Positions 27,360 through 36,175 of a DNA stretch of 64,000 nt are shown here, piece by piece. The notes under the pieces are model-generated. The model was not told the DNA's origin, made no database searches, and saw only the letters and a list, made by a program, of their open reading frames with translations. Positions within the stretch are counted from its first letter, which is position 1; each line of letters opens with the position of its first letter. Position numbers and translations under genes: made by a program. This DNA is from Carnobacterium_B sp040274945 (GTDB taxonomy: Bacteria; Bacillota; Bacilli; Lactobacillales; Carnobacteriaceae): NCBI RefSeq assembly GCF_040274945.1, contig NZ_JBEMAR010000004.1, positions 166,781 through 230,780 of the forward strand. The letters are read 5' to 3'.

Positions 27360-28430
27360 TCAATAGTGTTGTGAAGAGCGATTAGCAAAGATAGAAGCAT
27401 CGATCTTGCGAAGATCACACCAATCCTTTACTTCTCCAAGCAAGATAATATCAGCTTGACTTAGATCTTTAATCGATTTTTTCCCAAGTAGAGTCATAAT
27501 CGATGCGATTTGATTCTTCCAGGCATTTACTTCTAGAATAGTAGCTTCTACACCATCTCTTAATGCCATATGCAAGAAGAGACCTGAAATGCCGACACCT
27601 TTTGCTCCCAGAGATAAAGCTTTAACGATGTCTAAGGGGTTGCGTATACCTCCTGAGGCCAATAGGTCTATTTCATTGATAAAAGGCTGAGCTTCTACTA
27701 AAGAAATAACGGTTGATTGTCCCCAGTTTTCTAAATAATCAAATTTCTCGGTAGTCCGGCGATAGTTTTCAATCTGGGCAAAATTTGTTCCACCTTGTCC
27801 ACTAATATCAATAGTTTTTACACCAATTGAAGTCAATTGCTGGATAGTTTCTCGGCTCATTCCGAACCCAACTTCTTTAACGATGACAGGTACAGCTAAA
27901 TGGTGAACAATGTTTTCTAATTCTGTTAACCAATTGGAAAAATCACGATCGCCTTCTGGCATAACAATTTCTTGCGGCGAGTTTACATGAATCTGAAGCG
28001 CATCCGCTTGAATTAAGTCAACAGCTTTCTTAGCATTTTCAAGTGTTTGACCTGTGCCTAAGTTAGCAAAAACCATCCCATTTGGATTCACTTCTCTGAC
28101 AATGGTGTAACTGTCTTCAACAGAATGATCTTTAAGAGCCGCGCTGATTGAACCGGTTGCCATAGCGATTCCAGTTTCGCGAGCAATCAAAGCTAATTTT
28201 TCATTTACCTTTTTTGTCCAAGTGCTGCCACCAGTCATCGCATTAATGTAAAAAGGGGAAGCCATTTCTAGTCCTGCAAATGAAGTAGAGATAGATGCAT
28301 CAGCTACGCTCATTTCAGGAAAAGAATGGTGAACAAAACGGAAAGAATCAAAATCTGATTTGCGGGTCTCTTTAGCAAATTTTTCGGCTAATGAAACATG
28401 TTCATTTTTTCGGTTATTCGTAGGTTTCAT
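27360..28430 (-). CDS. fni: Type 2 isopentenyl-diphosphate isomerase
   Basis: A 356-residue FMN- and NADPH-dependent isomerase that interconverts IPP and DMAPP. Family landmarks are FYINAMTGGS (flavin site), MATGSISAAL, QIHVNSPQEIVMPEGDRDF (in part), VIVKEVGFGMS, DISGQGGTNFA and ASGGIRNPLDI. GGAGG precedes the ATG chosen. It is the last gene of the mevalonate operon, 42 bases after mvaK2. Its type 2 class fits Gram-positive cocci and lactobacilli. Confidence 0.95.
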   Translation of the reverse strand: MKPTNNRKNEHVSLAEKFAKETRKSDFDSFRFVHHSFPEMSVADASISTSFAGLEMASPFYINAMTGGSTWTKKVNEKLALIARETGIAMATGSISAALKDHSVEDSYTIVREVNPNGMVFANLGTGQTLENAKKAVDLIQADALQIHVNSPQEIVMPEGDRDFSNWLTELENIVHHLAVPVIVKEVGFGMSRETIQQLTSIGVKTIDISGQGGTNFAQIENYRRTTEKFDYLENWGQSTVISLVEAQPFINEIDLLASGGIRNPLDIVKALSLGAKGVGISGLFLHMALRDGVEATILEVNAWKNQIASIMTLLGKKSIKDLSQADIILLGEVKDWCDLRKIDASIFANRSSQHY

Positions 28431-28472
28431 AGTGTGATCCTCCAACATTTTTTATCCATAAGAAAGGGGGCA

Positions 28473-29549
28473 TTATTGATCCGATTTTTTGAATACGTGT
28501 AATGGAAGATTTATGATTCCTTCTTTTTCCCAATTTGTAATCAGTGACAATAAGCCTTCTTTTCGGTTGAAAATAACAATTCCACAATCGCCGCCGCCAG
28601 CACCTGATGATTTAGCAGCTCCTTTAAACTCTTCTGCCATTTCGCATAATTTGGTCAAAGCAGGTGTTTCAATCGTAACAGAGGTGTCTTGGCTCATTTG
28701 AAGCAGAAGTTGACGGTTTTTTCTTATTTGAAGCTGAATCTCATTTACGTTTCCTTCTTGAAAAGCATCTATCATCGCGTTAACACAGTGTTTGCTTTCT
28801 TTTAAAAAGGTCTCATATGCAATCGCATCTTGGCTGCGTTTGTTGGTTACTTCATCTACTAAGTGAGAAGTAGATGCCGGCGAACCAGTCCATCCAATAA
28901 CTAAACGTAAATCTTTTGGAGGAGTTAGCGGCGTAAATGATAAATGAGGCCATTCCATTTCGATCAATTCTTTTACTGTGTTGTGTTCTTTTTGTTCCAA
29001 TACCCATTTAGGATCAAAAGTTGTAAAGGCTAGCCATCCACCATAAACGCTGGCAGCAACATCTCCACATGAACCGTTACTTTTAACCGATAAATGAGCT
29101 AAAGCGGCTAATTTGAAAATAACGTTTTTGTTGTCTTCAATGCCATAAAAACGACACAATGCTTGAACAGTAGCAACGGTAACAGCTGCGCTTGAACCTA
29201 AACCGTATTTTTTACCTTGTGAGCTGTCTAATTCACTATCAACGGTTAAGTGGTAAAAGGATAATTCTTTTCCTTGTTCCTTTGCGTATTCTTCGGTCAA
29301 ACGAATAGCGGCTAAAATGTAATGAAAAGGATTTTCACGTTTATCAAGTACTAAACGATCATTTTCACGTTTCCATAAAATGGGAAGATTTCCGTATTGG
29401 AAAGAGGTGATGCTTCCTACGCGTTCCGATTGTTCAAGTGATACGGTAATAAATTGGTCTACAGCTACTAAGATAGCTGGATGACCTGGTTCAACAACGG
29501 CGTATTCTCCCGCGATATATAACTTACCAGGTGCAGAAGCTTCAATCAT
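28473..29549 (-). CDS. mvaK2: Phosphomevalonate kinase
   Basis: A 358-residue GHMP kinase that phosphorylates mevalonate-5-phosphate. APGKLYIAGEYAVVEPG at the N-terminus, the ATP loop YGLGSSAAVTVATV near residue 115, and KSSGAGGGDCGIVIF at the C-terminus are the three GHMP motifs. It lies 44 bases after mvaD in the mevalonate operon. Confidence 0.95.
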   Translation of the reverse strand: MIEASAPGKLYIAGEYAVVEPGHPAILVAVDQFITVSLEQSERVGSITSFQYGNLPILWKRENDRLVLDKRENPFHYILAAIRLTEEYAKEQGKELSFYHLTVDSELDSSQGKKYGLGSSAAVTVATVQALCRFYGIEDNKNVIFKLAALAHLSVKSNGSCGDVAASVYGGWLAFTTFDPKWVLEQKEHNTVKELIEMEWPHLSFTPLTPPKDLRLVIGWTGSPASTSHLVDEVTNKRSQDAIAYETFLKESKHCVNAMIDAFQEGNVNEIQLQIRKNRQLLLQMSQDTSVTIETPALTKLCEMAEEFKGAAKSSGAGGGDCGIVIFNRKEGLLSLITNWEKEGIINLPLHVFKKSDQ

Positions 29550-29593
29550 ACTGTAATTCCTCCTAAGTAATGAACACTGTTTTTTCCAGTTTG

Positions 29594-30580
29594 TTAGAGT
29601 GTAACTTCTTTTAAGTCACTTCCAGGACCAGAGATAATCAATTGTTCTTCATTAAAATAATTTAAAAAAGCTGTTTTTATTTTTTGGCTATCAGATAAAC
29701 GGCAAAGAACTTTAACATTTGGGCCAGCATCCATTGTGAAGTAACAAGGAATTCCTTGCTTACGTAATTGCCTTACGAGTTGCATAGCTACAACACTATC
29801 CGGTTCCCAATAAGAAATTGGCGGGTTGGCTCCTAACATAGTTCCATGCATTTTCATGCCATTGCTTTCTGTGATTTCGCCGACTTGTTCAAAGTCTTGA
29901 TCACGGATAGCGTTCTTGATATTCACAAGATCGACTGCGGTACTTTCGACCCATCCTGAATAAAAAGGAGATGTTGCAACGGTTTGTTTCATACCTTCAC
30001 GACTAGAGAGTTCTTTTTGATTTTTATTTACAACCACAACGAGCATACCAATATCCCAAGCAGCATCGTCAATCTTGACAGCATAAGAATCCATTGAAGA
30101 GGTTCCTTTTTGCCATTCAACAAAGCCACCATAAATACTACGAGTTGCTGAACCAGAACCTTGTCTTGCGAAAATAGAAAGTTCTTGAGAAGACAGATTC
30201 AAGCCAGTTGCTAAGTTAGCAGCTCCAGCTAAAGCAGCCATTCCAGAAGCAGAAGAAGCCAGACCAGCAGCTGTAGGAACGTAATTGGTGCTTTTAATGA
30301 TTGCAGGAGTTTTTACGTTGGCTGTTTCTCTAAACAAATTTAAAAAGCGGCTAACTTTCTGAGTAGCAGCTTCATCTTGAAGAGTATCATTTAAGTAAAA
30401 CGTATCTTTTTTAATAGATTCATCAAAAGACACAGAAGTTTCAGTATAAAAAGCATCTAAAGTGAGAGAAAGACTACTGCTCGTAGGTAAAATAAGAGCA
30501 TCATCGCGTTTTCCCCAGTATTTAATTAAGGCAATATTTGTATAGGCACGTACTTTTCTGGCATTACTCAACTGATTCAT
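29594..30580 (-). CDS. mvaD: Diphosphomevalonate decarboxylase
   Basis: A 328-residue enzyme producing isopentenyl diphosphate. YTNIALIKYWGKRD is the diagnostic N-terminal motif. TAAGLASSASGMAALAGA is the phosphate-binding loop and FTMDAGPNVKVL contains the conserved aspartate. Its start lies within the last codons of mvaK1 (17-base overlap in another frame), so the two are translationally coupled. Confidence 0.96.
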   Translation of the reverse strand: MNQLSNARKVRAYTNIALIKYWGKRDDALILPTSSSLSLTLDAFYTETSVSFDESIKKDTFYLNDTLQDEAATQKVSRFLNLFRETANVKTPAIIKSTNYVPTAAGLASSASGMAALAGAANLATGLNLSSQELSIFARQGSGSATRSIYGGFVEWQKGTSSMDSYAVKIDDAAWDIGMLVVVVNKNQKELSSREGMKQTVATSPFYSGWVESTAVDLVNIKNAIRDQDFEQVGEITESNGMKMHGTMLGANPPISYWEPDSVVAMQLVRQLRKQGIPCYFTMDAGPNVKVLCRLSDSQKIKTAFLNYFNEEQLIISGPGSDLKEVTL

Positions 30581-31517
30581 CTCCTAATTGGTGTGTCCAT
30601 GTATTTACAGCACCAGCATCTACTAAAGCATTTGAAATGCTTGCAGCTGTATCTTTATCGGCTGCTAAAGCAATCATACAGCCTCCACGACCGCCACCCG
30701 TAAGTTTAGCACCTAAGGCTCCATTAGTTCTTGCCGTACTAACTAAATGGTTCAATCGTTCGTTGCTTACACCTAAAGATGAAAGTGTTTCGTGAGCTTC
30801 ATTCATAACTAACCCTAATGTTACAGGATTAGCAGATTCAATTGCAAATTTTGCTTGTCGTGCCAAGTCGCCTAAACTATGAATAGCTTCCATAGTTGTT
30901 TCGGTATTCTCTTTATTTAATTGCGCAATACTCGCAACAGCATCTCTGGTTTGGCCTTTTAAACCTGTGTCAGCCACAATTAAATAGGCAGATAAAGATA
31001 CTTTAAAAGGAACGAAAGGTTTTCCTTTTATATAATAAAGCGGATGTCTACCGCTCGTCATTGCAGCATCTAAGCCACTCGGATTTCCATGAGCAATTGT
31101 TTCTGAGATATTTGCTAATGTTAAAAGTTTATCATCTGTAAGAGGGACTGAATAATAATTAAATACCGCACGAACTGTTGCGATGGCTACTGCAGCACTT
31201 GACCCCATTCCTCTCTCAACCGGAATGGTACTTTTGATGGTCAATTTAAAATTATTAAATTCTTGTTTTAATTCATTCACTGTCGATTCGACAACAGCTA
31301 TTAGATTTTCTAAATGTTGAGGAGCTGAAGCTAAGTCTCCTTGATAATAGACACAGTCTAATTGGACAGGCCCTTCCATAGGCGTTACCGTCGCATGAAT
31401 GTGTGTTGCAGGAAAAGGAATAGCAATGGCGGGTTCACCATAAACAACAGAGTGTTCACCCATTAGAATGATTTTTCCATTAGCTTTTCCTAGTGCTGGT
31501 TGATTCAGATTCAACAT
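30564..31517 (-). CDS. mvaK1: Mevalonate kinase
   Basis: A 317-residue GHMP kinase, first step from mevalonate. KIILMGEHSVVYGEPAIAI, the ATP loop ERGMGSSAAVAIATVRA and KLTGGGRGGCMIAL are all present. It opens the mvaK1-mvaD-mvaK2-fni cluster. A TctA-like permease gene ends only 52 bases upstream on the same strand, so the operon may begin further upstream. Confidence 0.96.
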   Translation of the reverse strand: MLNLNQPALGKANGKIILMGEHSVVYGEPAIAIPFPATHIHATVTPMEGPVQLDCVYYQGDLASAPQHLENLIAVVESTVNELKQEFNNFKLTIKSTIPVERGMGSSAAVAIATVRAVFNYYSVPLTDDKLLTLANISETIAHGNPSGLDAAMTSGRHPLYYIKGKPFVPFKVSLSAYLIVADTGLKGQTRDAVASIAQLNKENTETTMEAIHSLGDLARQAKFAIESANPVTLGLVMNEAHETLSSLGVSNERLNHLVSTARTNGALGAKLTGGGRGGCMIALAADKDTAASISNALVDAGAVNTWTHQLGDESVE

Positions 31518-31569
31518 GTTGTAACTCCTTTATTTCGTAATATAGTGTTCGAACTCAAATTAGGAAAGA

Positions 31570-32928
31570 TTAAATTTGAGCGATTTTTTCAACTAGCCAT
31601 GGAGCAGCATACAAGGTCATAAATTGAATACCGTAATTCATGCCCATTTTATTTAACGTGCCACTAGCAATTCCAATTAAAAGAACACCAAAGATGTTAA
31701 TTAAACCAGCATCCATATAAGCTAACAACAGGATAAAGGAAATGAATAGACCTAAAATAGCTTCATGCGGAATTTTTAATAAAACGAATTGCGAAATTTT
31801 TCCAGCGTAACGATTGATCACAATGTAACTGATAAGTGCAGCAAGAATTGAACCAATTAAGATAGCAATGGTAAATTCGGTTGTACTCAAAATATGATGC
31901 AAGTTATGATCAACGGTAAAAACGGGAGGAGCATTAAATAAGGGACTTCCTGGCCCAATAGCAGTTGGAGATAAAGGAATTCCTAAAGCTATCAAGGGAA
32001 TAATAATACCTGAAAGGTACGTTGATTGTGCTAAAGCACTCATCGTAATAATAGCAGTAGAAGCTTTTTCAACAGGATCCTGTTTTTTATTCGCAACTAA
32101 TTCACCAAATAGAATAATCAATCCAACTGGACTTAAGACAAAAAGGAAATTTGAAAACAGTGCAGATAGAGAAGCGGGTTTTAACTCGCTTTTAGATAAT
32201 ACTTTGAAAGGATTGATTGTTTGATGAGCAGAAGTACTTTTAGGTAACGTAATTTTTTTATATTCATCGGTCAACATCTTTTCACGATTTACTTTATTTA
32301 ACAGCGAAAGAAGAGAAATAATCAAAGGTCCTATTGTGATACCTAAAAAGAAGGATGTTGTAATATTAGTGTCTTTTGGCACAACACCAATTCCCCAGTA
32401 TAAATAGCGCAACCCTTGGAACAGCATTGCCAAAGGAAGAATGCTCACTAACGATAAAATTTTGTTCTTACCTATTAAAGAAAGAAAAATAGCTCCAATA
32501 ACAAATAAAAGAGAAGAATAAGGTTGAATGATTTCTGCAAAAGGTGTTAATAAATCAGCTAGCACTAAAGCAATTGGAACAGATATCAGCGTTCCAATCA
32601 AAGCTCCAGAAGCCATTTTCTTAATCGTAATCTCGGACATGCCTCGATTTTTTAAGTATAACGCATGTTCAATCATAGGGCTAGAAAGAACTCCACCGGG
32701 GAGCCCGACTAGAGCAGTAGGCATTGAATTGGTTAAATTTAATGTCACGATTGCTGCGATAAAAAAAGTTAATACAATAATGGGTTGTACCCCAGATAAA
32801 ATAAGTGCTAACGTAACCGGCATTAATACAGATGTTTCATCGGTACCAGGAATGAAACCTATAAAAGTATACAAAACAATTGCTGCAAGAGCAGCTATAA
32901 CCATTTGAACCAACAATAACAATTCCAT
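31570..32928 (-). CDS. TctA-like tripartite tricarboxylate transporter permease
   Basis: A 452-residue membrane protein with ten or more hydrophobic segments. It resembles the large permease TctA (DUF112): FIGFIPGTDETSVLMPVTLAL near the N-terminus, NLTNSMPTALVGLPGGVLSSP, and GIPLSPTAIGPGSPLFNAPP in the second half. The usual extracytoplasmic binding protein TctC is absent nearby. A small two-segment membrane protein just upstream may stand in for TctB. It runs directly towards mvaK1 with a 52-base gap and no terminator, which suggests co-expression with the mevalonate pathway. The start is the ATG downstream of GGAGAG. Substrate unknown. Confidence 0.82.
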   Translation of the reverse strand: MELLLLVQMVIAALAAIVLYTFIGFIPGTDETSVLMPVTLALILSGVQPIIVLTFFIAAIVTLNLTNSMPTALVGLPGGVLSSPMIEHALYLKNRGMSEITIKKMASGALIGTLISVPIALVLADLLTPFAEIIQPYSSLLFVIGAIFLSLIGKNKILSLVSILPLAMLFQGLRYLYWGIGVVPKDTNITTSFFLGITIGPLIISLLSLLNKVNREKMLTDEYKKITLPKSTSAHQTINPFKVLSKSELKPASLSALFSNFLFVLSPVGLIILFGELVANKKQDPVEKASTAIITMSALAQSTYLSGIIIPLIALGIPLSPTAIGPGSPLFNAPPVFTVDHNLHHILSTTEFTIAILIGSILAALISYIVINRYAGKISQFVLLKIPHEAILGLFISFILLLAYMDAGLINIFGVLLIGIASGTLNKMGMNYGIQFMTLYAAPWLVEKIAQI

Positions 32929-32955
32929 AATTTTTGTTCTCTCCAATACTCGTTC

Positions 32956-33201
32956 TTAACTGTTCTCTTGTTCGTCTTCTATCGTCACGATTCTTTTTGG
33001 TTTAATGAAGAGAGTTGAAAGGATAAATCCAATCACTGCACCTGCTAGACCAAAAAAAAGTTGTTTCGTTTTATCATCGCTTGGAGCCAAAAAATAAGCA
33101 CCCATAGTAGAACCACTAGATAAAAGGATGGAAATGATTAAGTCTCTTAATTCAACAACGTCTCCCCAAATTTCAAATTTTTCTTGTTTCCCTTTTTTCA
33201 T
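32956..33201 (-). CDS. Small membrane protein upstream of the TctA-like permease
   Basis: An 81-residue protein with two hydrophobic segments (LIISILLSSGSTMGAYFL and LFFGLAGAVIGFILSTLFI), a lysine-rich N-terminus and an acidic C-terminus (TIEDEQENS). The next gene starts about 27 bases later. It could be a reduced partner of the permease, but it is half the length of typical TctB and I do not recognise the family. Confidence 0.65.
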   Translation of the reverse strand: MKKGKQEKFEIWGDVVELRDLIISILLSSGSTMGAYFLAPSDDKTKQLFFGLAGAVIGFILSTLFIKPKRIVTIEDEQENS

Positions 33202-33418
33202 TGCGATCTCCCTTAACTGTATCCTATTAGTAGGATGGATTGTAATCGTATAATGCTATACCAAAATATATAGTACACTATATATAAGATAAATGGCTAG
33301 TTAAGTTTCTTTTAAGATAAGTAGTTTCTAGCGATAAGGAAGAATAAAAACTATAAAACGAGTCATAATTTTGGTACAATAGTCCGGAAGTCTAGGAACT
33401 CGGGGGATCTATAATTAT

Positions 33419-34342
33419 ATGAAAGAGTCTGCTACATTTCATATCATTGAGCGTGAAGAATGGAAAAAATTAAACATTGATAGTATTGCTCCATTATCGT
33501 CCAATGAATTAGAAGAATTAAAAGGACTGAATGACCAAATTTCGATTAAAGACGTGGAAGAAGTTTACATACCAATCGTTCACGTGTTAGATGTGTATTT
33601 GAAAAATTATGAACAGCTACAAGCCAAAAAAAATAATTTTTTAAAGAGAGATACACTTCAAAAACCCTACATCATTGGAATTGCTGGAAGTGTAGCCGTT
33701 GGGAAAAGCACAACAGCACGTTTACTCCAAATGATGCTTTCAAGAGTATACAAAGACAAGTCTGTGGAAATGATTACCACTGACGGATTCTTATATCCTA
33801 ATAAAATACTGTTAGAAAAAGGAATCATGAACCGTAAAGGCTTCCCAGAAAGTTACGATATGCAGCAATTGATTTCATTCTTAAGAGAAGTAAAAAATGG
33901 CAAATCATCCGTTGTTTCTCCCGTCTATTCTCATGAATCGTATGATATCGTGGAAGGTGAAGAACATGTCTTAGAACAGCCCGATATACTCATTGTTGAA
34001 GGAATCAATGTCTTACAACTTCCGGCAAATCAACAAATTTATATCAGTGATTTTTTTGACTTCTCCATTTTTGTAGATGCTGAAGCAGATCTAATAGAGA
34101 AATGGTACTTAGAGCGTTTTGGACTATTATTAGATACGGCATTAAAGAAACCAGAAAACTATTATTATTCTTATGCGCAAGGCGATCGAGAAGAAGCGTT
34201 TGAAATGGCTCGTGGAGTATGGAAAACGGTGAATTTGAAAAATTTGAAAGAATACATTTCGCCTACTAAAAATAGAGCTGAACTGATTATTCATAAAACA
34301 GATCATCATTACATCGATCAGCTTTTATTAAAAAAGTATTAA
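33419..34342 (+). CDS. coaA: Type I pantothenate kinase
   Basis: A 307-residue kinase, the first and usually rate-limiting step of coenzyme A synthesis. The P-loop is GIAGSVAVGKSTTARLLQ near residue 89. MITTDGFLYPN, the KGFPESYD segment and IVEGINVLQLP follow as in the PanK-I/PRK-like family. A weak CGGGGGA site lies about 12 bases before the ATG. It stands alone, upstream of guaA. Confidence 0.96.
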   Translation: MKESATFHIIEREEWKKLNIDSIAPLSSNELEELKGLNDQISIKDVEEVYIPIVHVLDVYLKNYEQLQAKKNNFLKRDTLQKPYIIGIAGSVAVGKSTTARLLQMMLSRVYKDKSVEMITTDGFLYPNKILLEKGIMNRKGFPESYDMQQLISFLREVKNGKSSVVSPVYSHESYDIVEGEEHVLEQPDILIVEGINVLQLPANQQIYISDFFDFSIFVDAEADLIEKWYLERFGLLLDTALKKPENYYYSYAQGDREEAFEMARGVWKTVNLKNLKEYISPTKNRAELIIHKTDHHYIDQLLLKKY

Positions 34343-34457
34343 AATGGAAAAGGGATACATCTATTATGCTGTTGACCAATGTAGAAATAGTCGGTAGAAT
34401 GAAAAAATATAGCAAAATTAGATTTGAAAATAATAATTTGGGGTGGACTGCGTGGTA

Positions 34458-36008
34458 ATGGTTACAGATTTAACAAATGTTGAAAAAATGATAGTACTAG
34501 ATTTTGGAAGTCAATACAATCAATTGATTACACGTCGTATTCGTGAATTAGGTGTTTATTCTGAATTGTTGTCTCACAAAGTGACTGCTGAAGAATTAAA
34601 AGGCATGAATGCTAAAGGGATCATTTTTTCTGGCGGTCCAATGAGTGTTTATGATGAAGGTTCTTTTTCTGTTGACCCTGAGATTTTCAATATGGGAATT
34701 CCTATCTTAGGAATTTGTTACGGTATGCAATTAATGACAACTGCTTTAGGTGGAAGAGTTGAAGGCAGCGAAAATAGAGAGTACGGTAAAGCAAGCATCA
34801 ACATCAATGATCAACATGCTCCTTTATTTAACTCATTAGCAGAGACTGAAACAGTTTGGATGAGTCATGGAGATTTGGTGACTCAAGTTCCAGAAGGTTT
34901 TGTTATCTCAGCTACTAGCCCTCATTGTCCAATTGCTTCAATGTTTAACCCACAAAAGAATTTCCATGCAGTTCAATTTCATCCTGAAGTACGTCATTCA
35001 GAACACGGAAATGAAATGTTGAAAAACTTTACTTTTGATGTATGTGGCTGTGAAGGGAACTGGAGTATTGCTGATTTCATCGATTCTGAAATTGCCATCA
35101 TTCGCGAAACAGTCGGCGACAAAAAAGTATTGCTTGGATTATCAGGCGGAGTAGACTCAAGTGTTGTTGGAGTTCTTTTACAAAAAGCAATCGGCGATCA
35201 ATTGACGTGTATCTTTGTTGACCACGGCTTGCTGCGTAAAGGCGAAAGCGAACAAGTAATGGAGAGTTTAGTTGGTAAATTTGGCTTGAACATCATTCGT
35301 GTAGATGCGAAAGAACGTTTCATGGCTAAATTAGCTGGCGTGAGCGATCCAGAAACCAAACGTAAAATCATCGGTAATGAATTTGTTTATGTCTTTGATG
35401 ATGAAGCAACAAAACTTGAAGGTGTTGATTTCCTAGCGCAAGGCACGCTTTACACGGACGTGATTGAAAGTGGAACAGATACTGCTCAAACAATTAAATC
35501 ACATCACAACGTAGGCGGACTTCCTGAAGACATGCAATTCAAACTGATCGAACCTTTGAATACTTTATTTAAAGATGAAGTTCGTGAATTAGGAATTCAA
35601 TTAGGCATGCCAGAAAGCCTTGTATGGCGTCAACCATTCCCGGGTCCTGGTCTAGGAATTCGTGTAATTGGTGAAATAACTGAAGAAAAACTAGAAATCG
35701 TTCGCGATAGTGACTTTATCTTAAGAGAAGAAATCGCTGCTGCCGGTCTTGACCGTGACATCTGGCAATACTTCACCGTTCTTCCTGGATTCCGCAGTGT
35801 CGGAGTAATGGGAGACGGACGTACGTATGACTACACAATTGGAATTCGTGCCGTAACTTCAATTGATGGCATGACAAGTGACTTTGCACGTATCCCATGG
35901 GATATTTTGCAAAAAATCTCTGTTCGTATCGTAAATGAAGTAAAACACGTTAACCGTATTGTGTATGACATTACGAGCAAGCCACCAGCTACTATTGAGT
36001 GGGAATAA
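34458..36008 (+). CDS. guaA: GMP synthase (glutamine-hydrolysing)
   Basis: A 516-residue bifunctional enzyme converting XMP to GMP. Residues about 10-195 form the glutamine amidotransferase domain, with the nucleophile cysteine in ILGICYGMQLM and the triad histidine in FHAVQFHPEV. The ATP-pyrophosphatase domain follows with the PP-loop LLGLSGGVDSSVVG; GFRSVGVMGDGRTYDY is the C-terminal dimerisation and XMP-binding region. Several starts are possible (GTG at 34443 or 34452); the ATG is taken. The 3' end of guaA is a known insertion point for mobile islands in Firmicutes, and here a defence island follows directly. Confidence 0.96.
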   Translation: MVTDLTNVEKMIVLDFGSQYNQLITRRIRELGVYSELLSHKVTAEELKGMNAKGIIFSGGPMSVYDEGSFSVDPEIFNMGIPILGICYGMQLMTTALGGRVEGSENREYGKASININDQHAPLFNSLAETETVWMSHGDLVTQVPEGFVISATSPHCPIASMFNPQKNFHAVQFHPEVRHSEHGNEMLKNFTFDVCGCEGNWSIADFIDSEIAIIRETVGDKKVLLGLSGGVDSSVVGVLLQKAIGDQLTCIFVDHGLLRKGESEQVMESLVGKFGLNIIRVDAKERFMAKLAGVSDPETKRKIIGNEFVYVFDDEATKLEGVDFLAQGTLYTDVIESGTDTAQTIKSHHNVGGLPEDMQFKLIEPLNTLFKDEVRELGIQLGMPESLVWRQPFPGPGLGIRVIGEITEEKLEIVRDSDFILREEIAAAGLDRDIWQYFTVLPGFRSVGVMGDGRTYDYTIGIRAVTSIDGMTSDFARIPWDILQKISVRIVNEVKHVNRIVYDITSKPPATIEWE

Positions 36009-36108
36009 ACTATTAAAACTAATTATGAAAGTTGAAAGTATATAATAGTTTTAATCAATTAGATGTGAATAAATTGAAATTTTTTATTTAATCACTCTAC
36101 TCCAAAAT

Positions 36109-36155
36109 AAGACTTTCTTTTTATTCATATTTTATGAAGAAGGGGGTCTTTTTTT
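36109..36155 (+). terminator. Terminator between guaA and the Septu-like pair
   Basis: AAGAC/GTCTT closing pairs with inner TTCAT/ATGAA, then T7. The stem is interrupted, so strength is uncertain. Confidence 0.55.
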
Positions 36156-36175
36156 GTTATTAAAGGAGGAGCACA

